Source: Nocardioides marinus (GTDB lineage: Bacteria; Actinomycetota; Actinomycetes; Propionibacteriales; Nocardioidaceae). From it: a stretch of DNA of 64,000 nucleotides. The stretch is from the NCBI RefSeq assembly GCF_013408145.1, contig NZ_JACBZI010000001.1, forward strand, positions 3,238,001 through 3,302,000, in the 5' to 3' direction. Each line of letters starts with the position of its first letter. The stretch's first letter is position 1. The position numbers and the translations under genes are program-made. Below the pieces are notes generated by a model that was not told where the DNA came from, did no database searches, and saw only the letters and a program-made list of their open reading frames with translations. Of this stretch, positions 1-7,653 are shown piece by piece.

Positions 1-70
1 AGCCGGTTCTCCACAGATCCGCGGAGATCCGCCTCGACCCCTGGTCAATGTCGGCGGCTCGGCGTATGAT

Positions 71-86
71 TCGAACATGAGTTCGA
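71..86 (+). promoter_or_regulatory. LexA/SOS box over the start codon of the DUF222/HNH gene
   Basis: The 16 bases TCGAACATGAGTTCGA form a perfect palindrome TCGAAC-N4-GTTCGA, the actinobacterial LexA-box consensus as I know it. The ATG at 77 lies in its spacer. A TATGAT hexamer at 65-70 sits where a -10 box for leaderless transcription from 77 would be. Bound LexA would block both promoter and start. The match is seen; LexA control is inferred. Confidence 0.8.
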
Positions 87-1468
87 TCCCAGCGCACACT
101 CGAGTCACCGAGGCGGCCACCGCCTCCGTCGACTCGCTGCGCCGGCTCGACCTCAGCACCGTCCCCGAGGAGCGGCTCGGCGAGCTGCTCGCCACCGCCA
201 CGCGCATCGAGTCCCAGGCCGCCGCGCTGCGCGGCGCGGTCCTCGCCGAGGCCGACCGCCGCAAGACAGCGCTGCGCACCGCCGCGACCGGCACCGACGC
301 CTGGGCCGTCGAGTTCACCGGCGACACCCGCGAGATGAATGCCGGTGGCCTGCGGATCGCCCGCCTGCTCGAGTCGAAATACCACGCGACCCGCGACGCC
401 TTCGCCGCCGGCCGGGTCACCAAGGCCCAGGTCCGAGTCATCGTCAACGCCGCCGAGCAGGCGCCGCTGCGCGCGACCGAGCAGCAGGTCGCCACCGCCG
501 AGGCGTTCATCCTCGGCAAGGCCACGGGCGAGGGCCGCCGCAACGGGAAGCCGATGGACCCGAAGCGGCTGCGTCAGGCCGCGCGCCGGATGTTCGACCC
601 GATCGATCACGAGCTCGCCGACGAGCACGAGGCGATCATGCTCGGCCGCGAGTCCAAGGGCGCCGAGCGCGAGACCTACCTCATGCTCTCCGACAACGGT
701 GACGGCACCTGGTCGGGGCGCTTCACGATCCCCGAGCTGCACGGGCAGCTGTTCAGCTGGGTCCTCGACAAGCTCACGGCACCACGTCGGCGCAGCACCG
801 GGCCGCTGGGTCAGGAGATCCTCGACGACGCCGCCGCGGACGGTGACGGGTGGACCCTGGGTGGTCTGGAGAAGAAGGGCCGCGCGTTCTGCGAGCTCCT
901 CGAGCACCTCCCCACCACCGGGTGGCACCTCACCGGCGGGGGCAACGCGACGACCCTGCTGGTGCGCATCGAGTTCGACGACCTCGTACGCCGCCTCTCC
1001 GACGACATGGAGCGACTCGGCGTCGGGCGGCTCGACAACGGCGTGAAGCTCACCGCCGCCCACGTGCAGCGCCTGGCCTGCGAGGCCGAGATCGTGCCGA
1101 CCATCCTCAACAGCGAGGAGGCCGTCCTGTTCCACGGCCGCGGCCAGCGCCTCCACGACCGCCACCAGCGCAACGCACTCGCCCAGCTCCACGACTCCTG
1201 CGCCATCAGCGGCTGCCAGCGACCCTTCGCCTGGTGCGAGATCCACCATCCCTACCCCTGGGCCGCCGGCGGCGGCACCGACATCACCAACGCCGTGCCC
1301 CTCTGCGGCTGGCACCACCAACGCGCCCACGACGGCGACTTCGACCTGCGTCGAGATCCACCCAACGGGCCGCATGCCTGGAAGCTCGCCCGACGCAAGC
1401 CGCTCCACGACTGGCGCAACATGCCCGAGACCGCTCCGGGCGCCGGCTACACCGTGGTCCGCAGCTGA
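77..1468 (+). CDS. DUF222 / HNH endonuclease-like protein (13E12 repeat family)
   Basis: A 463-residue protein with an N-terminal helical DUF222 region and a C-terminal HNH nuclease-like domain. Near the C-terminus a Cys pair (CAISGCQRPF) is followed by WCEIHHPYPW, then an Asn (TNAVPLC) and WHHQRAH, the usual zinc and HNH residues. Length and layout match the actinobacterial 13E12-type family. No substrate or cellular role has been settled for the family; a DNA-processing role is a guess from the fold. ATG 77 is chosen because a TATGAT -10 box lies seven bases upstream, giving a leaderless mRNA, and because the LexA box overlaps the start. In Mycobacterium tuberculosis, 13E12 members are known DNA-damage-inducible LexA targets, which supports the start and the regulation. 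Confidence 0.85.
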   Translation: MSSIPAHTRVTEAATASVDSLRRLDLSTVPEERLGELLATATRIESQAAALRGAVLAEADRRKTALRTAATGTDAWAVEFTGDTREMNAGGLRIARLLESKYHATRDAFAAGRVTKAQVRVIVNAAEQAPLRATEQQVATAEAFILGKATGEGRRNGKPMDPKRLRQAARRMFDPIDHELADEHEAIMLGRESKGAERETYLMLSDNGDGTWSGRFTIPELHGQLFSWVLDKLTAPRRRSTGPLGQEILDDAAADGDGWTLGGLEKKGRAFCELLEHLPTTGWHLTGGGNATTLLVRIEFDDLVRRLSDDMERLGVGRLDNGVKLTAAHVQRLACEAEIVPTILNSEEAVLFHGRGQRLHDRHQRNALAQLHDSCAISGCQRPFAWCEIHHPYPWAAGGGTDITNAVPLCGWHHQRAHDGDFDLRRDPPNGPHAWKLARRKPLHDWRNMPETAPGAGYTVVRS

Positions 1469-1514
1469 GCCGTCCGAGCCCGCGCGAAGACCTGCCTCGC
1501 GACCCGCTGGCCGC

Positions 1515-2030
1515 TCAGCCTTCGACGATCCCGTCGAGGGCCGAGAGCACTGCCTCCTTGCGCGGGGCGCCGCTTGCGCGCGTCGCCTCGGTGCCCGACG
1601 CGTCGAGGATCAGCGTGGTCGGGGTGCGGAGCACGTCGAGCGCACGGACCAGCTCCAAGTGGTGCTCGGCGTCCACCTCGAGGTGGACCACCCCCGGCAC
1701 CACGCCGGCCACGTCGCCCAGGATCGCCCGGGTCGCGCGGCACGGCGCGCAGAACGCCGAGGAGAACTGCAGCAGCGTCGCGCGCTCCCCCAGCTGGGCG
1801 TCCGGGAGCGCCTCCAGGACAGCGGTCCAGGCGGCGCCGACGGCCGGAGCGGTGGGGTGGTCTCGACGCCCGCTCGTCGCTGGCGCTCCTCGCTGCTCGG
1901 CCACCTCGTCCGGCTGCTCGACCAGCCGTCCGGGGGCGTTCTTGAAGCGACCGTCGGTGCGGGCGCGGTAGAGGCCGAAGCCCAGAGCCAGCACGACGGC
2001 GATCACGACGATGGTCAGACCGGTGCCCAT
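1515..2030 (-). CDS. membrane-anchored thioredoxin-like protein
   Basis: A 171-residue protein with a hydrophobic N-terminal segment (residues 4-18, TIVVIAVVLALGFGL) and a thioredoxin fold after about residue 70. The active site is CAPC within FSSAFCAPCRATR, and the cis-Pro loop is RTPTTLI. It is probably anchored with the redox domain outside the membrane as a thiol-disulfide oxidoreductase; the partner is unknown. It follows the MerR gene on the same strand after 12 bases, so co-transcription is likely. Oddly, the linker between anchor and fold (EVAEQRGAPATSGRRDH) is encoded by a dispersed repeat element in frame, so that part is probably an unstructured insertion. Confidence 0.8.
   Translation of the reverse strand: MGTGLTIVVIAVVLALGFGLYRARTDGRFKNAPGRLVEQPDEVAEQRGAPATSGRRDHPTAPAVGAAWTAVLEALPDAQLGERATLLQFSSAFCAPCRATRAILGDVAGVVPGVVHLEVDAEHHLELVRALDVLRTPTTLILDASGTEATRASGAPRKEAVLSALDGIVEG
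1856..1905. repeat. dispersed GGTCGAGCAGCGAG-type repeat, in frame inside the thioredoxin gene
   Basis: Read on the reverse strand this is GGTGGCCGAGCAGCGAGGAG, continuing to GGGCGTCGAGACCACC. The same words recur at 9997-10075 and 23414-23512. The end is partly self-complementary (GGTC...GACC). It lies within the open frame without breaking it and encodes the linker of the thioredoxin-like protein. Confidence 0.65.
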
Positions 2031-2042
2031 AGGGGGATCAAC

Positions 2043-2375
2043 CTAGCGCCCGGGAGCAGCATTCCCGTCGGCCTCTGCCAGCCGGGCACGCAGCCGCTCG
2101 ACCTCCGCCTCCAGCTCCAGCACCCGCGCGATGCCGGCGATGTTGAGCCCGTCGGCCAGCAGGTCGCGGATGCGGTGCAGCACCTCGATGTCGGCCTGCG
2201 AGTACAGCCTCGTCCCCCCGGACGTGCGGTCCGGGGTCAACAGCCCGCGCCGCTCGTACACCCGCAGGTTCTGCACCTCCATCCGCACCATGTCCGCGGC
2301 CACCGAGATCGCGAACACCCCGTGCGTGCGGTGGGCGTGCGGTCGTTGACCGCGCTGGGGAGCAGAGGGGCTCAT
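2043..2375 (-). CDS. MerR-family (HspR-like) transcriptional regulator
   Basis: A 110-residue protein. The winged HTH covers about residues 20-90: FAISVAADMVRMEVQNLRVYE, a MerR recognition helix, then ERRGLLTPDRTSGGTRLYS and an effector-proximal helix. A leucine/alanine-rich coiled-coil tail (VLELEAEVERLRARLAEA) would dimerise. It has no cysteine-rich metal site. It is divergent from an hsp20 gene with a 127-bp gap that holds a 7-bp inverted repeat, so it most likely controls hsp20 and itself, as HspR-like regulators do. It could instead sense a ligand not visible here. Confidence 0.8.
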   Translation of the reverse strand: MSPSAPQRGQRPHAHRTHGVFAISVAADMVRMEVQNLRVYERRGLLTPDRTSGGTRLYSQADIEVLHRIRDLLADGLNIAGIARVLELEAEVERLRARLAEADGNAAPGR

Positions 2376-2410
2376 GGGCTTGATTTTCCATGATCTTCGG
2401 AATACAACAA

Positions 2411-2432
2411 ACCTGTAACCGTTGATACAGGT
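2411..2432. promoter_or_regulatory. candidate MerR/HspR-like operator
   Basis: The perfect inverted repeat ACCTGTA-N8-TACAGGT lies between the divergent MerR and hsp20 genes, 71 bp before the hsp20 start. Symmetry and position fit a MerR-type operator; binding is inferred. It does not match the HAIR sequence known for Streptomyces HspR. Confidence 0.5.
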
Positions 2433-2502
2433 AAGCGGGGCTCACGCAGACCCGCCGCCGAATGCCATCCGCACCCGAGAACACCACAGAGGAGGAACCC
2501 CC

Positions 2503-2934
2503 ATGCTGCTCCGTACCGCCGACCCCTTCCGTGACTTCGACCGCCTGACCCAGCAGCTGCTGGGGACCACCAACCGCCCGGCCGTCATGCCGATGGACGC
2601 GTGGCGGGAGGGCGAGCGCTTCGTCATCGAGTTCGACCTGCCGGGCGTCTCCCGCGAGTCGATCGACCTCGACGTCGAGCACAACGTCCTGACCGTCCGC
2701 GCCGAGCGCGTCGCCCGCAACGGCGACTGGGAGCGACTGGCCTCCGAGCGTCCGACCGGCCAGTTCAGCCGTCAGCTCGTCCTCGGCGACAACCTCGACC
2801 TCGACCGGATCGAGGCGACGTACGACGCCGGCGTGCTGCGCCTGGTCGTCCCGGTCGCCGAGAAGGCCAAGCCGCGCAAGATCGAGATCGCCGGCGCCTC
2901 CCCCGAGAAGGAGACCGCCGCGATCGAGTCCTGA
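2503..2934 (+). CDS. Hsp20/alpha-crystallin family small heat-shock protein
   Basis: A 143-residue chaperone that would hold unfolded proteins in the cytoplasm in an ATP-independent way. The alpha-crystallin domain spans about residues 30-130: [20 protein letters not shown] at its start, and the C-terminal conserved A-x-x-x-G-V-L motif is seen as [17 protein letters not shown] 2503 is chosen because GGAGGA lies six bases upstream; an earlier in-frame start at 2422 would add 27 residues unlike the family. It is divergent from a MerR regulator that probably represses it, and ends in a strong terminator. Confidence 0.92.
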   Translation: MLLRTADPFRDFDRLTQQLLGTTNRPAVMPMDAWREGERFVIEFDLPGVSRESIDLDVEHNVLTVRAERVARNGDWERLASERPTGQFSRQLVLGDNLDLDRIEATYDAGVLRLVVPVAEKAKPRKIEIAGASPEKETAAIES

Positions 2935-2966
2935 TCGGGAGTCACGCACGCCACGACAGGACGGGA

Positions 2967-3000
2967 CGAGGGCCCGGGAGCACCTGCTCCCGGGCCCTCG
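2967..3000. terminator. strong hairpin terminator after hsp20
   Basis: A perfect 16-bp GC-rich stem (2967-2982 with 2985-3000) around two bases starts 32 bases after the hsp20 stop. There is no U-tract, which is common for actinobacterial terminators. Confidence 0.75.
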
Positions 3001-3123
3001 CGCACGTCCGCAGCGGTCGCATGGCGCCCCGACCGGTCCAGACCACCTCAGGTTCCACCCATCCGAGCCGATTCCTGGTGTCGAACGTGGGGTATCGGAC
3101 TCGGGAGAGAACGTGGAGGACCC

Positions 3124-3288
3124 ATGGAGACAACCCTTGTGGTGACGCTGGCCGCGCTGGCGTGGTTGCTCCTGCCTCTTCCTCTTGCCGTCGCCTGCGG
3201 GCGGGCCTTCGACGGCGGAAGCCGCGTGGAGGACCCACTCACCCGCCCGCGAACGGCGGCAGGAACTCCACGGTCTCCCCGGGCCTGA
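3124..3288 (+). CDS. possible small membrane protein, 54 residues
   Basis: The ORF starts METTLVVTLAALAWLLLPLP and has one hydrophobic helix at residues 4-24, then a Cys and a basic, disordered tail. A GGAGGA lies three bases before the ATG. The last 50 bases overlap the convergent moaD-like gene, which makes the tail sequence suspect. I do not recognise a family. The SD and hydrophobic N-terminus argue for translation; the overlap argues against conservation of the tail. Confidence 0.35.
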   Translation: METTLVVTLAALAWLLLPLPLAVACGRAFDGGSRVEDPLTRPRTAAGTPRSPRA

Positions 3289-3517
3289 CGGTCACCGAGG
3301 CCGGGTCGGCCTTCCCCACCGGCTGCTCGCCGATCAGCGCCGAGCACGCCCCCAGCACCTCGCCCAGCCGCGTGCCGGGGTGCAGGTCGATCGCGCGACG
3401 GCGTACCTCCTCCAGCGTCAACGCCGTCCGCGTCACGAGCTCGTCACGATCCGTGCCGGCCGCGTGCTTGGCGCCCGCCCAGTAGCGGACCGCGATGATC
3501 TGCGTCTCATCCAGCAC
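3239..3517 (-). CDS. MoaD/ThiS-family sulfur-carrier protein
   Basis: A 92-residue ubiquitin-fold protein ending in the diagnostic Gly-Gly (VEFLPPFAGG), the site that is adenylated and thiocarboxylated to donate sulfur. MoaD would serve molybdopterin synthase; other MoaD-like carriers serve other pathways, and no moa neighbour is here to decide. I chose the GTG at 3517, because AGGAGG lies six bases before it; an ATG at 3544 would add nine residues without a ribosome site. The conserved VRYWAGAKHAAG of the first strand follows the chosen start closely. Confidence 0.8.
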   Translation of the reverse strand: MLDETQIIAVRYWAGAKHAAGTDRDELVTRTALTLEEVRRRAIDLHPGTRLGEVLGACSALIGEQPVGKADPASVTVRPGETVEFLPPFAGG

Positions 3518-3624
3518 CGAAAGCCTCCTATGTGACGCGGACATTTCTGTAGGGTGAGTGAAGTATCAACGGCCGGAGCCCAGCGTCGCGTTTCGGTCCC
3601 CGCCCCATTGGGAGGAGACCACAG

Positions 3625-4365
3625 ATGAGCACACTCCTGCTCCTGACCAGCGCCCTGCAGCCCTCCGCCGAGGTGCTCCCCGGCCTCGCGCTGCTCGGTC
3701 ACCACGTGAAGATCCTGCCCGCCGAGGGAAGCGCGCTGCTCGAGGCTCCCGAGGCCGACCTGCTCCTCGTCGACGGCCGCCAGGACCTCGCCCACGCCCG
3801 CGACCTGTGCCGGCTGATCCGCACCACCGGCACCGAGGTCCCCGTCCTCCTCGTCACCACCGAGGGCGGCCTGTCGGTCGTCTCCCACGACTGGGGCATG
3901 GACGACGTCGTGCTGCACACCTGCGGCCCCGCCGAGCTCGAGGCCCGCATCAAGCTGGCCATCGGACGACTCAGCGCCGCCCGCGACGCCGCCGACCCGG
4001 ACGCACACGTCATCCGCTCCGGGGAGGTCGTCGTCGACGACGCGACCTACACCGCCAAGGTCGGCAAGCGCACCCTCGACCTCACCTTCAAGGAGTTCGA
4101 GCTCCTGAAGTTCCTCGCCCAGCACCCCGGCCGCGTCTTCAGCCGCCAGCAGCTGCTGCAGGAGGTGTGGGGCTACGACTACTTCGGCGGCACCCGCACC
4201 GTCGACGTCCACGTACGCCGCCTGCGCGCCAAGCTCGGCCCCGAGAACGAGACCCTCATCGGCACCGTGCGCAACGTCGGCTACCGCTTCGTGCTCCCCA
4301 CCAAGGAGTCCAAGCAGGCCGAGTCCGACGCCCGCATCACCGAGGAGACCCGCGTCGACGCCTGA
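3625..4365 (+). CDS. glnR: GlnR-type OmpR-family response regulator (nitrogen metabolism)
   Basis: A 246-residue regulator. The receiver (1-115) begins [19 protein letters not shown], close to Streptomyces GlnR as I remember it, with the Asp of LLLVDGR at the phosphorylation-site position but without the usual acidic pair near the N-terminus, as in orphan GlnR proteins. The winged helix (about 140-235) holds [30 protein letters not shown] and [14 protein letters not shown]. It would activate or repress ammonium transport, glutamine synthetase and nitrate genes according to nitrogen supply. GGAGGAG precedes the ATG by eight bases. No kinase gene is adjacent, as expected for an orphan regulator. 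Confidence 0.92.
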   Translation: MSTLLLLTSALQPSAEVLPGLALLGHHVKILPAEGSALLEAPEADLLLVDGRQDLAHARDLCRLIRTTGTEVPVLLVTTEGGLSVVSHDWGMDDVVLHTCGPAELEARIKLAIGRLSAARDAADPDAHVIRSGEVVVDDATYTAKVGKRTLDLTFKEFELLKFLAQHPGRVFSRQQLLQEVWGYDYFGGTRTVDVHVRRLRAKLGPENETLIGTVRNVGYRFVLPTKESKQAESDARITEETRVDA

Positions 4366-4406
4366 GCCGTCGATCGACCCCTTGAGCGCGGGTTAGCCTC
4401 GAGCGC

Positions 4407-5252
4407 GTGACCCCCGAGGAGACCCGACAGGTCCTGCACGTCGCCGCCCGCGCGGAGGCCGCGGACGGCACCGGCCCGCTGGACGAGGCCACGCTGCTGG
4501 AGATCCGGCTGCGCCCCGACGACGTGCGCGGCTGGGTGCGCCCCGAGGGGTTCGGCCTCCTCATCGAGGACCAGATCCACCTCTGCGTCGACCCCGACCA
4601 GCGTGACTCCGGCGTGGGCGGCGAGCTGCTCGAGGCGCTGCTCACCGACGTCTGGCCCCGTCGCTCGCTCGAGGCCTGGTCGCACGCCGACCACCCGGCG
4701 GCGCGCCGGCTGGCCGCGCGGCACGACTTCGACGTCGTGCGGGAGATGTGGGTGATGCGCCGACCCGCGGCCGAGCCGCTCCCGCCGCTCGAGCTGCCCG
4801 ACGGCGTACGCATCCGGGGGTTCGAGCCCGCCGACACCGACGCCCTGCTGGCGCTGAACGCCGCCTCCTTCGCCGACCACCCCGAGCAGGGGGCGATGGA
4901 CGAGGCCGGCTTCGCCGAGCGGTGCGCCGAGTCGTGGTTCGACCCCGCCGGGCTGCTCATCGCCATCGACACCACCTCCGGCGCCGACGGCACGATGCTC
5001 GGCTTCCACTGGACCAAGATCCACGACCGCGACCACGGCGAGGTCTACGTCGTCGGCGTCTCCCCCGCCTCCCAGGGCCGCGGCCTGGGGCGGCTGCTCA
5101 CCCTCGCCGGGCTGCACCACCTGCACGACCGGGGGGTGCGCGAGGTGATCCTCTACGTCGAGTCCGACAATGCCCCCGCGATCAGGATCTACCGCGACAA
5201 GCTGGGCTTCACGCACCAGCAGCGTGACACCCACGTGATGTATCGCCGCTGA
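4407..5252 (+). CDS. mshD: mycothiol synthase (acetyl-CoA:Cys-GlcN-Ins acetyltransferase)
   Basis: A 281-residue protein with two GNAT domains. The N-terminal half is degenerate; the C-terminal half (about 135-281) has the acetyl-CoA loop VVGVSPASQGRGLGRLLTLA and the closing IRIYRDKLGF. It acetylates the cysteine of Cys-GlcN-Ins in the last step of mycothiol synthesis in the cytoplasm. The start is GTG 4407. It follows glnR by 41 bases on the same strand. The order glnR, mshD, ppk, pit, pst resembles what I recall of Streptomyces chromosomes. Confidence 0.9.
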   Translation: MTPEETRQVLHVAARAEAADGTGPLDEATLLEIRLRPDDVRGWVRPEGFGLLIEDQIHLCVDPDQRDSGVGGELLEALLTDVWPRRSLEAWSHADHPAARRLAARHDFDVVREMWVMRRPAAEPLPPLELPDGVRIRGFEPADTDALLALNAASFADHPEQGAMDEAGFAERCAESWFDPAGLLIAIDTTSGADGTMLGFHWTKIHDRDHGEVYVVGVSPASQGRGLGRLLTLAGLHHLHDRGVREVILYVESDNAPAIRIYRDKLGFTHQQRDTHVMYRR

Positions 5253-5370
5253 GCGGACACCACCCGTCCCCGGCCGGGGATCCGGCCTCGACACGCGTCA
5301 TGTGCGCAGGTCAGACACCCCCGGGGGCATGTGGTCTAGATCACCCATCCGCCACGACGAAGCAGTAGTG

Positions 5371-5389
5371 CTTTCCGGGCGGCGGAAAG
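5371..5389 (+). promoter_or_regulatory. small hairpin upstream of the tiny Cys/His ORF
   Basis: CTTTCCG (5371-5377), loop GGCGG, CGGAAAG (5383-5389). It lies in the 237-bp gap between mshD and the ORF at 5490, about 100 bases before its start. It could be an operator or a leader hairpin; nothing decides which. Confidence 0.3.
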
Positions 5390-5489
5390 TTAAAGTGCGC
5401 GGCGTACGGCAGCCTTCCCGCTCTCCCCTCGGGACCGAACAGCGCCGTTCCGGCCCCTGCCCCATCCCTGCCATCCCGGTGGAGAACCT

Positions 5490-5570
5490 GTGCTCAAGAA
5501 GCTCCGGCGACGCATCCGATGCCGCCTGAAGTACGGTCACGCCTGTCCTCACGTCGCGTCGTTCCACTGA
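5490..5570 (+). CDS. possible 26-residue Cys/His-containing basic peptide
   Basis: The ORF begins GTG and reads MLKKLRRRIRCRLKYGHACP followed by HVASFH. It has an ideal ribosome site (GGTGGAG, spacing five), no overlap with other genes, and a 9-bp terminator hairpin 63 bases after the stop. The peptide is very basic at the start and carries two Cys and three His in its second half, compatible with metal or thiol binding. I do not recognise a family. Alternatives are a leader peptide or chance; isolated placement between a hairpin and a terminator favours a real transcript. Confidence 0.5.
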   Translation: MLKKLRRRIRCRLKYGHACPHVASFH

Positions 5571-5632
5571 GACGACGCGTCCTCCGACCGAGCCCCTGCG
5601 GGCTCGCCGCGAACGACTCCCGGGGTGGTCCT

Positions 5633-5655
5633 GAGACTCCCACTCCGGGAGTCTC
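5633..5655. terminator. hairpin terminator between the tiny ORF and ygfZ
   Basis: GAGACTCCC (5633-5641) pairs perfectly with GGGAGTCTC (5647-5655) around five bases, followed by GTGCTTT. It can serve the + strand peptide gene and lies 28 bases beyond the stop of the convergent ygfZ-like gene. Confidence 0.7.
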
Positions 5656-5682
5656 GTGCTTTCCGGAGGTCGCGCGGTCGCC

Positions 5683-6651
5683 TCAGCGCAGCTTCGGGCG
5701 GACGTGCAGGCCCACCTCGGGGTCCACGACGACCTCCTGGGCCGCCGGCATCCCCTCGACCTCGAGGGTGACCTCGAGCGGGACGTTGCGCTTGACCAGC
5801 CCCAGCGCGATCGGGCCGAGCTCGTGGTGGCGGGCCGAGGAGCCCACGAAGCCGACGGTCTTGGTCGCCTCCCCCGAGCCCATCAGCAGCTCCGCGCCGC
5901 GGGCGGGGAGCCGGTTCTCGGTGCCGTCGAGGTGCAGCAGCGTCAGCCGGCGCGGGGGCCGCCCGAGCGTGTGCACGCGCGCGACGGTCTCCTGCCCGCG
6001 GTAGCAGCCCTTGTCCAGGTGCACCGCCGGCCCGATCCACCCCACCTCGTTGGGGATGGTGCGGGCGTCGGTGTCGACCAGGTGGCGGGGCTCCCCGCGC
6101 GAGATCCGCAGCGCCTCGAAGGCCCACAGCCCGCACGCCGGGCCGGCCGCCTGCGCGTAGGCCTCGAGCTCGCCGCGCGGCACCAGGTCGTACGTCGGAG
6201 CGTCGGGGCGTGAACGCCAGGCCACGGCCCAGTCGTCGGTGACCTCGGCGAGCTCCACGCGGGTCATGAAGACCATCCGGCCCAGCCACTCCAGGAGCGG
6301 CCCAGCGGCCCCGGGCTCGGTGTGCGCCCAGAACGACTCGCCGTCGTCGTACCCGGTGAACGCGTGCTCGACGTGCCCCTGCGGGGAGAGGATCAGCGCG
6401 GTGGTCCACTCGCGGGGCGCGAGGGCGAGGAAGTGCTGGGTGGTCAGCGAGTGCAGCCAGGTCAGCCGCTCCGGGCCGCTGATGCGGACGACGTCGCGGT
6501 GGGAGAGGTCCACGAAGCCCTCACCGGACTCCAGGGTGCGCTGCTCGGTGTTGAACGAGCCGTAGTGCGCGGCGACCGGGGCGTCGACGCCGTCTCCGGC
6601 GACCGCGCCGGGGAGGGACACGAGCAGGGGGCTGGCCTGGACGCTGGTCAT
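5683..6651 (-). CDS. ygfZ: YgfZ/GcvT-family folate-binding protein (Fe-S cluster maturation)
   Basis: A 322-residue protein of the aminomethyltransferase fold. The YgfZ signature K-G-C-Y-x-G-Q-E is present as LDKGCYRGQETVARVHTLG in the C-terminal half, separating it from GcvT proper. YgfZ uses folate in assembly or repair of certain iron-sulfur enzymes in the cytoplasm. ATG 6651 is chosen because it overlaps the stop of the upstream gene by ATGA and removes seven residues of poor quality. Co-transcription with the nitrobindin-like gene is almost certain. Confidence 0.88.
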   Translation of the reverse strand: MTSVQASPLLVSLPGAVAGDGVDAPVAAHYGSFNTEQRTLESGEGFVDLSHRDVVRISGPERLTWLHSLTTQHFLALAPREWTTALILSPQGHVEHAFTGYDDGESFWAHTEPGAAGPLLEWLGRMVFMTRVELAEVTDDWAVAWRSRPDAPTYDLVPRGELEAYAQAAGPACGLWAFEALRISRGEPRHLVDTDARTIPNEVGWIGPAVHLDKGCYRGQETVARVHTLGRPPRRLTLLHLDGTENRLPARGAELLMGSGEATKTVGFVGSSARHHELGPIALGLVKRNVPLEVTLEVEGMPAAQEVVVDPEVGLHVRPKLR

Positions 6652-7145
6652 GCGCGCTTCAACCGCGCCCACAGGTGGGGCTGCAGCTCCTGGCCGACCG
6701 CGGCCATGTCGTAGGCGTAGAGCAGGTCGCCCTCGACGTTGCCGTAGAGGCGGTGCCCGGCGGTGACCTCCTTGGCGGTCTCGGTGTAGCCGACGCCCGC
6801 GGTGCGCAGCTCGAGCTTGCCGTCGGCGGCCTCGCCGTACCAGATCTCGGAGAAGCCGATGTTGTGCGCGAGCACCAGCTCGACCTTGCCCGGCTCCGGA
6901 CAGCGCAGGAAGCCGGTCTCCTGGGCCGCGTCGCGGACCTTCTCACCGTGCTCGTCGATCACCCACGAGCGGGCGAAGTAGTGCAGGAAGGGCCGGCCGT
7001 CCTGCTGGAAGACCACCTCCTGGCCGTACTGGAACGGCTCGATCGTCGGGTAGTCACCGTGGCCGTTGCCGATCCAGCTGCCGAGCAGCCAGGCGACGGG
7101 TCCACAGTTCGGGTGCAGGTTGGGAGGGAGCTCGAACGCCACCAC
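6648..7145 (-). CDS. nitrobindin-like heme-binding beta-barrel protein (DUF1794/FABP-like)
   Basis: A 165-residue beta-barrel. Near the N-terminus is LLGSWIGNGHGDYPTI, the G-x-W-x-G-x-G signature of nitrobindins, and the C-terminal region carries YGNVEGDLLYAYDMAAVGQ and HLWARLKRA. Family members bind ferric heme and react with NO or peroxynitrite; the conserved distal His at the C-terminus is plausible here (LQPHLWARL). The start is a GTG at 7145. The gene is divergent from the DsrE-like gene with only 36 bases between, and overlaps ygfZ by four bases. Confidence 0.82.
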   Translation of the reverse strand: MVAFELPPNLHPNCGPVAWLLGSWIGNGHGDYPTIEPFQYGQEVVFQQDGRPFLHYFARSWVIDEHGEKVRDAAQETGFLRCPEPGKVELVLAHNIGFSEIWYGEAADGKLELRTAGVGYTETAKEVTAGHRLYGNVEGDLLYAYDMAAVGQELQPHLWARLKRA

Positions 7146-7181
7146 CCCACCCTAACGACCGACTCCGCCTACCCTGGAGCC

Positions 7182-7544
7182 ATGACTCCTCGGCTGCTGG
7201 TGAAGGTGACCTGCGCCGCGGACGCGCCCGAGCGGGCCAACCAGGCCTTCACGGTCGCCGCCGCGGCCTGCGCGGCAGGAGCTTCGGTATCGCTGTGGCT
7301 CACCGGGGACGCCGCCTGGTGGGCCGTGCCCGACAAGGGGCCCGACCTCGGGCTGGAGCACGCCCGCCCCGTGGAGGACCTGCTCGGAACGGTGCTCGAC
7401 CTGGGCCGGGTGACGCTGTGCAGCCAGTGCGCCGAGCGGCGCGGCATCACCGCGGAGGACCTGCGCCCGCGCGTGACGATCGCCGGCGCGGCGTCCTTCG
7501 TGGAGGAGGCGCTCGGCGACGGCGTCCAGGCGCTCGTCTACTGA
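7182..7544 (+). CDS. DsrE-family protein
   Basis: A 120-residue alpha/beta protein, MTPRLLVKVTCAADAPERAN at the start, with a central CSQCAERRG and a C-terminal ASFVEEALGDGVQALVY typical of the DsrE/peroxiredoxin-like family. These proteins take part in sulfur relay or act as small regulators; with only the CSQC pair visible, a thiol role is an inference. TACCCT at 7170-7175 seven bases before the ATG suggests a leaderless transcript. Confidence 0.75.
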   Translation: MTPRLLVKVTCAADAPERANQAFTVAAAACAAGASVSLWLTGDAAWWAVPDKGPDLGLEHARPVEDLLGTVLDLGRVTLCSQCAERRGITAEDLRPRVTIAGAASFVEEALGDGVQALVY

Positions 7545-7653
7545 CCCCTCCTCACCTGCGCCGACGCCGCGTGGGCGCCGCTCTGGACCGCCCACGTGAC
7601 TGGCGCCGCACCTCCCGGGCGGGAGGGCGTGTTCTCGGTAGGCTGCCGCCACG

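Noticed and set aside
850..1971. 373-residue + strand ORF overlapping the DUF222 and thioredoxin genes
   Set aside because: Arg/Pro-rich shadow frame across two real genes on opposite strands.
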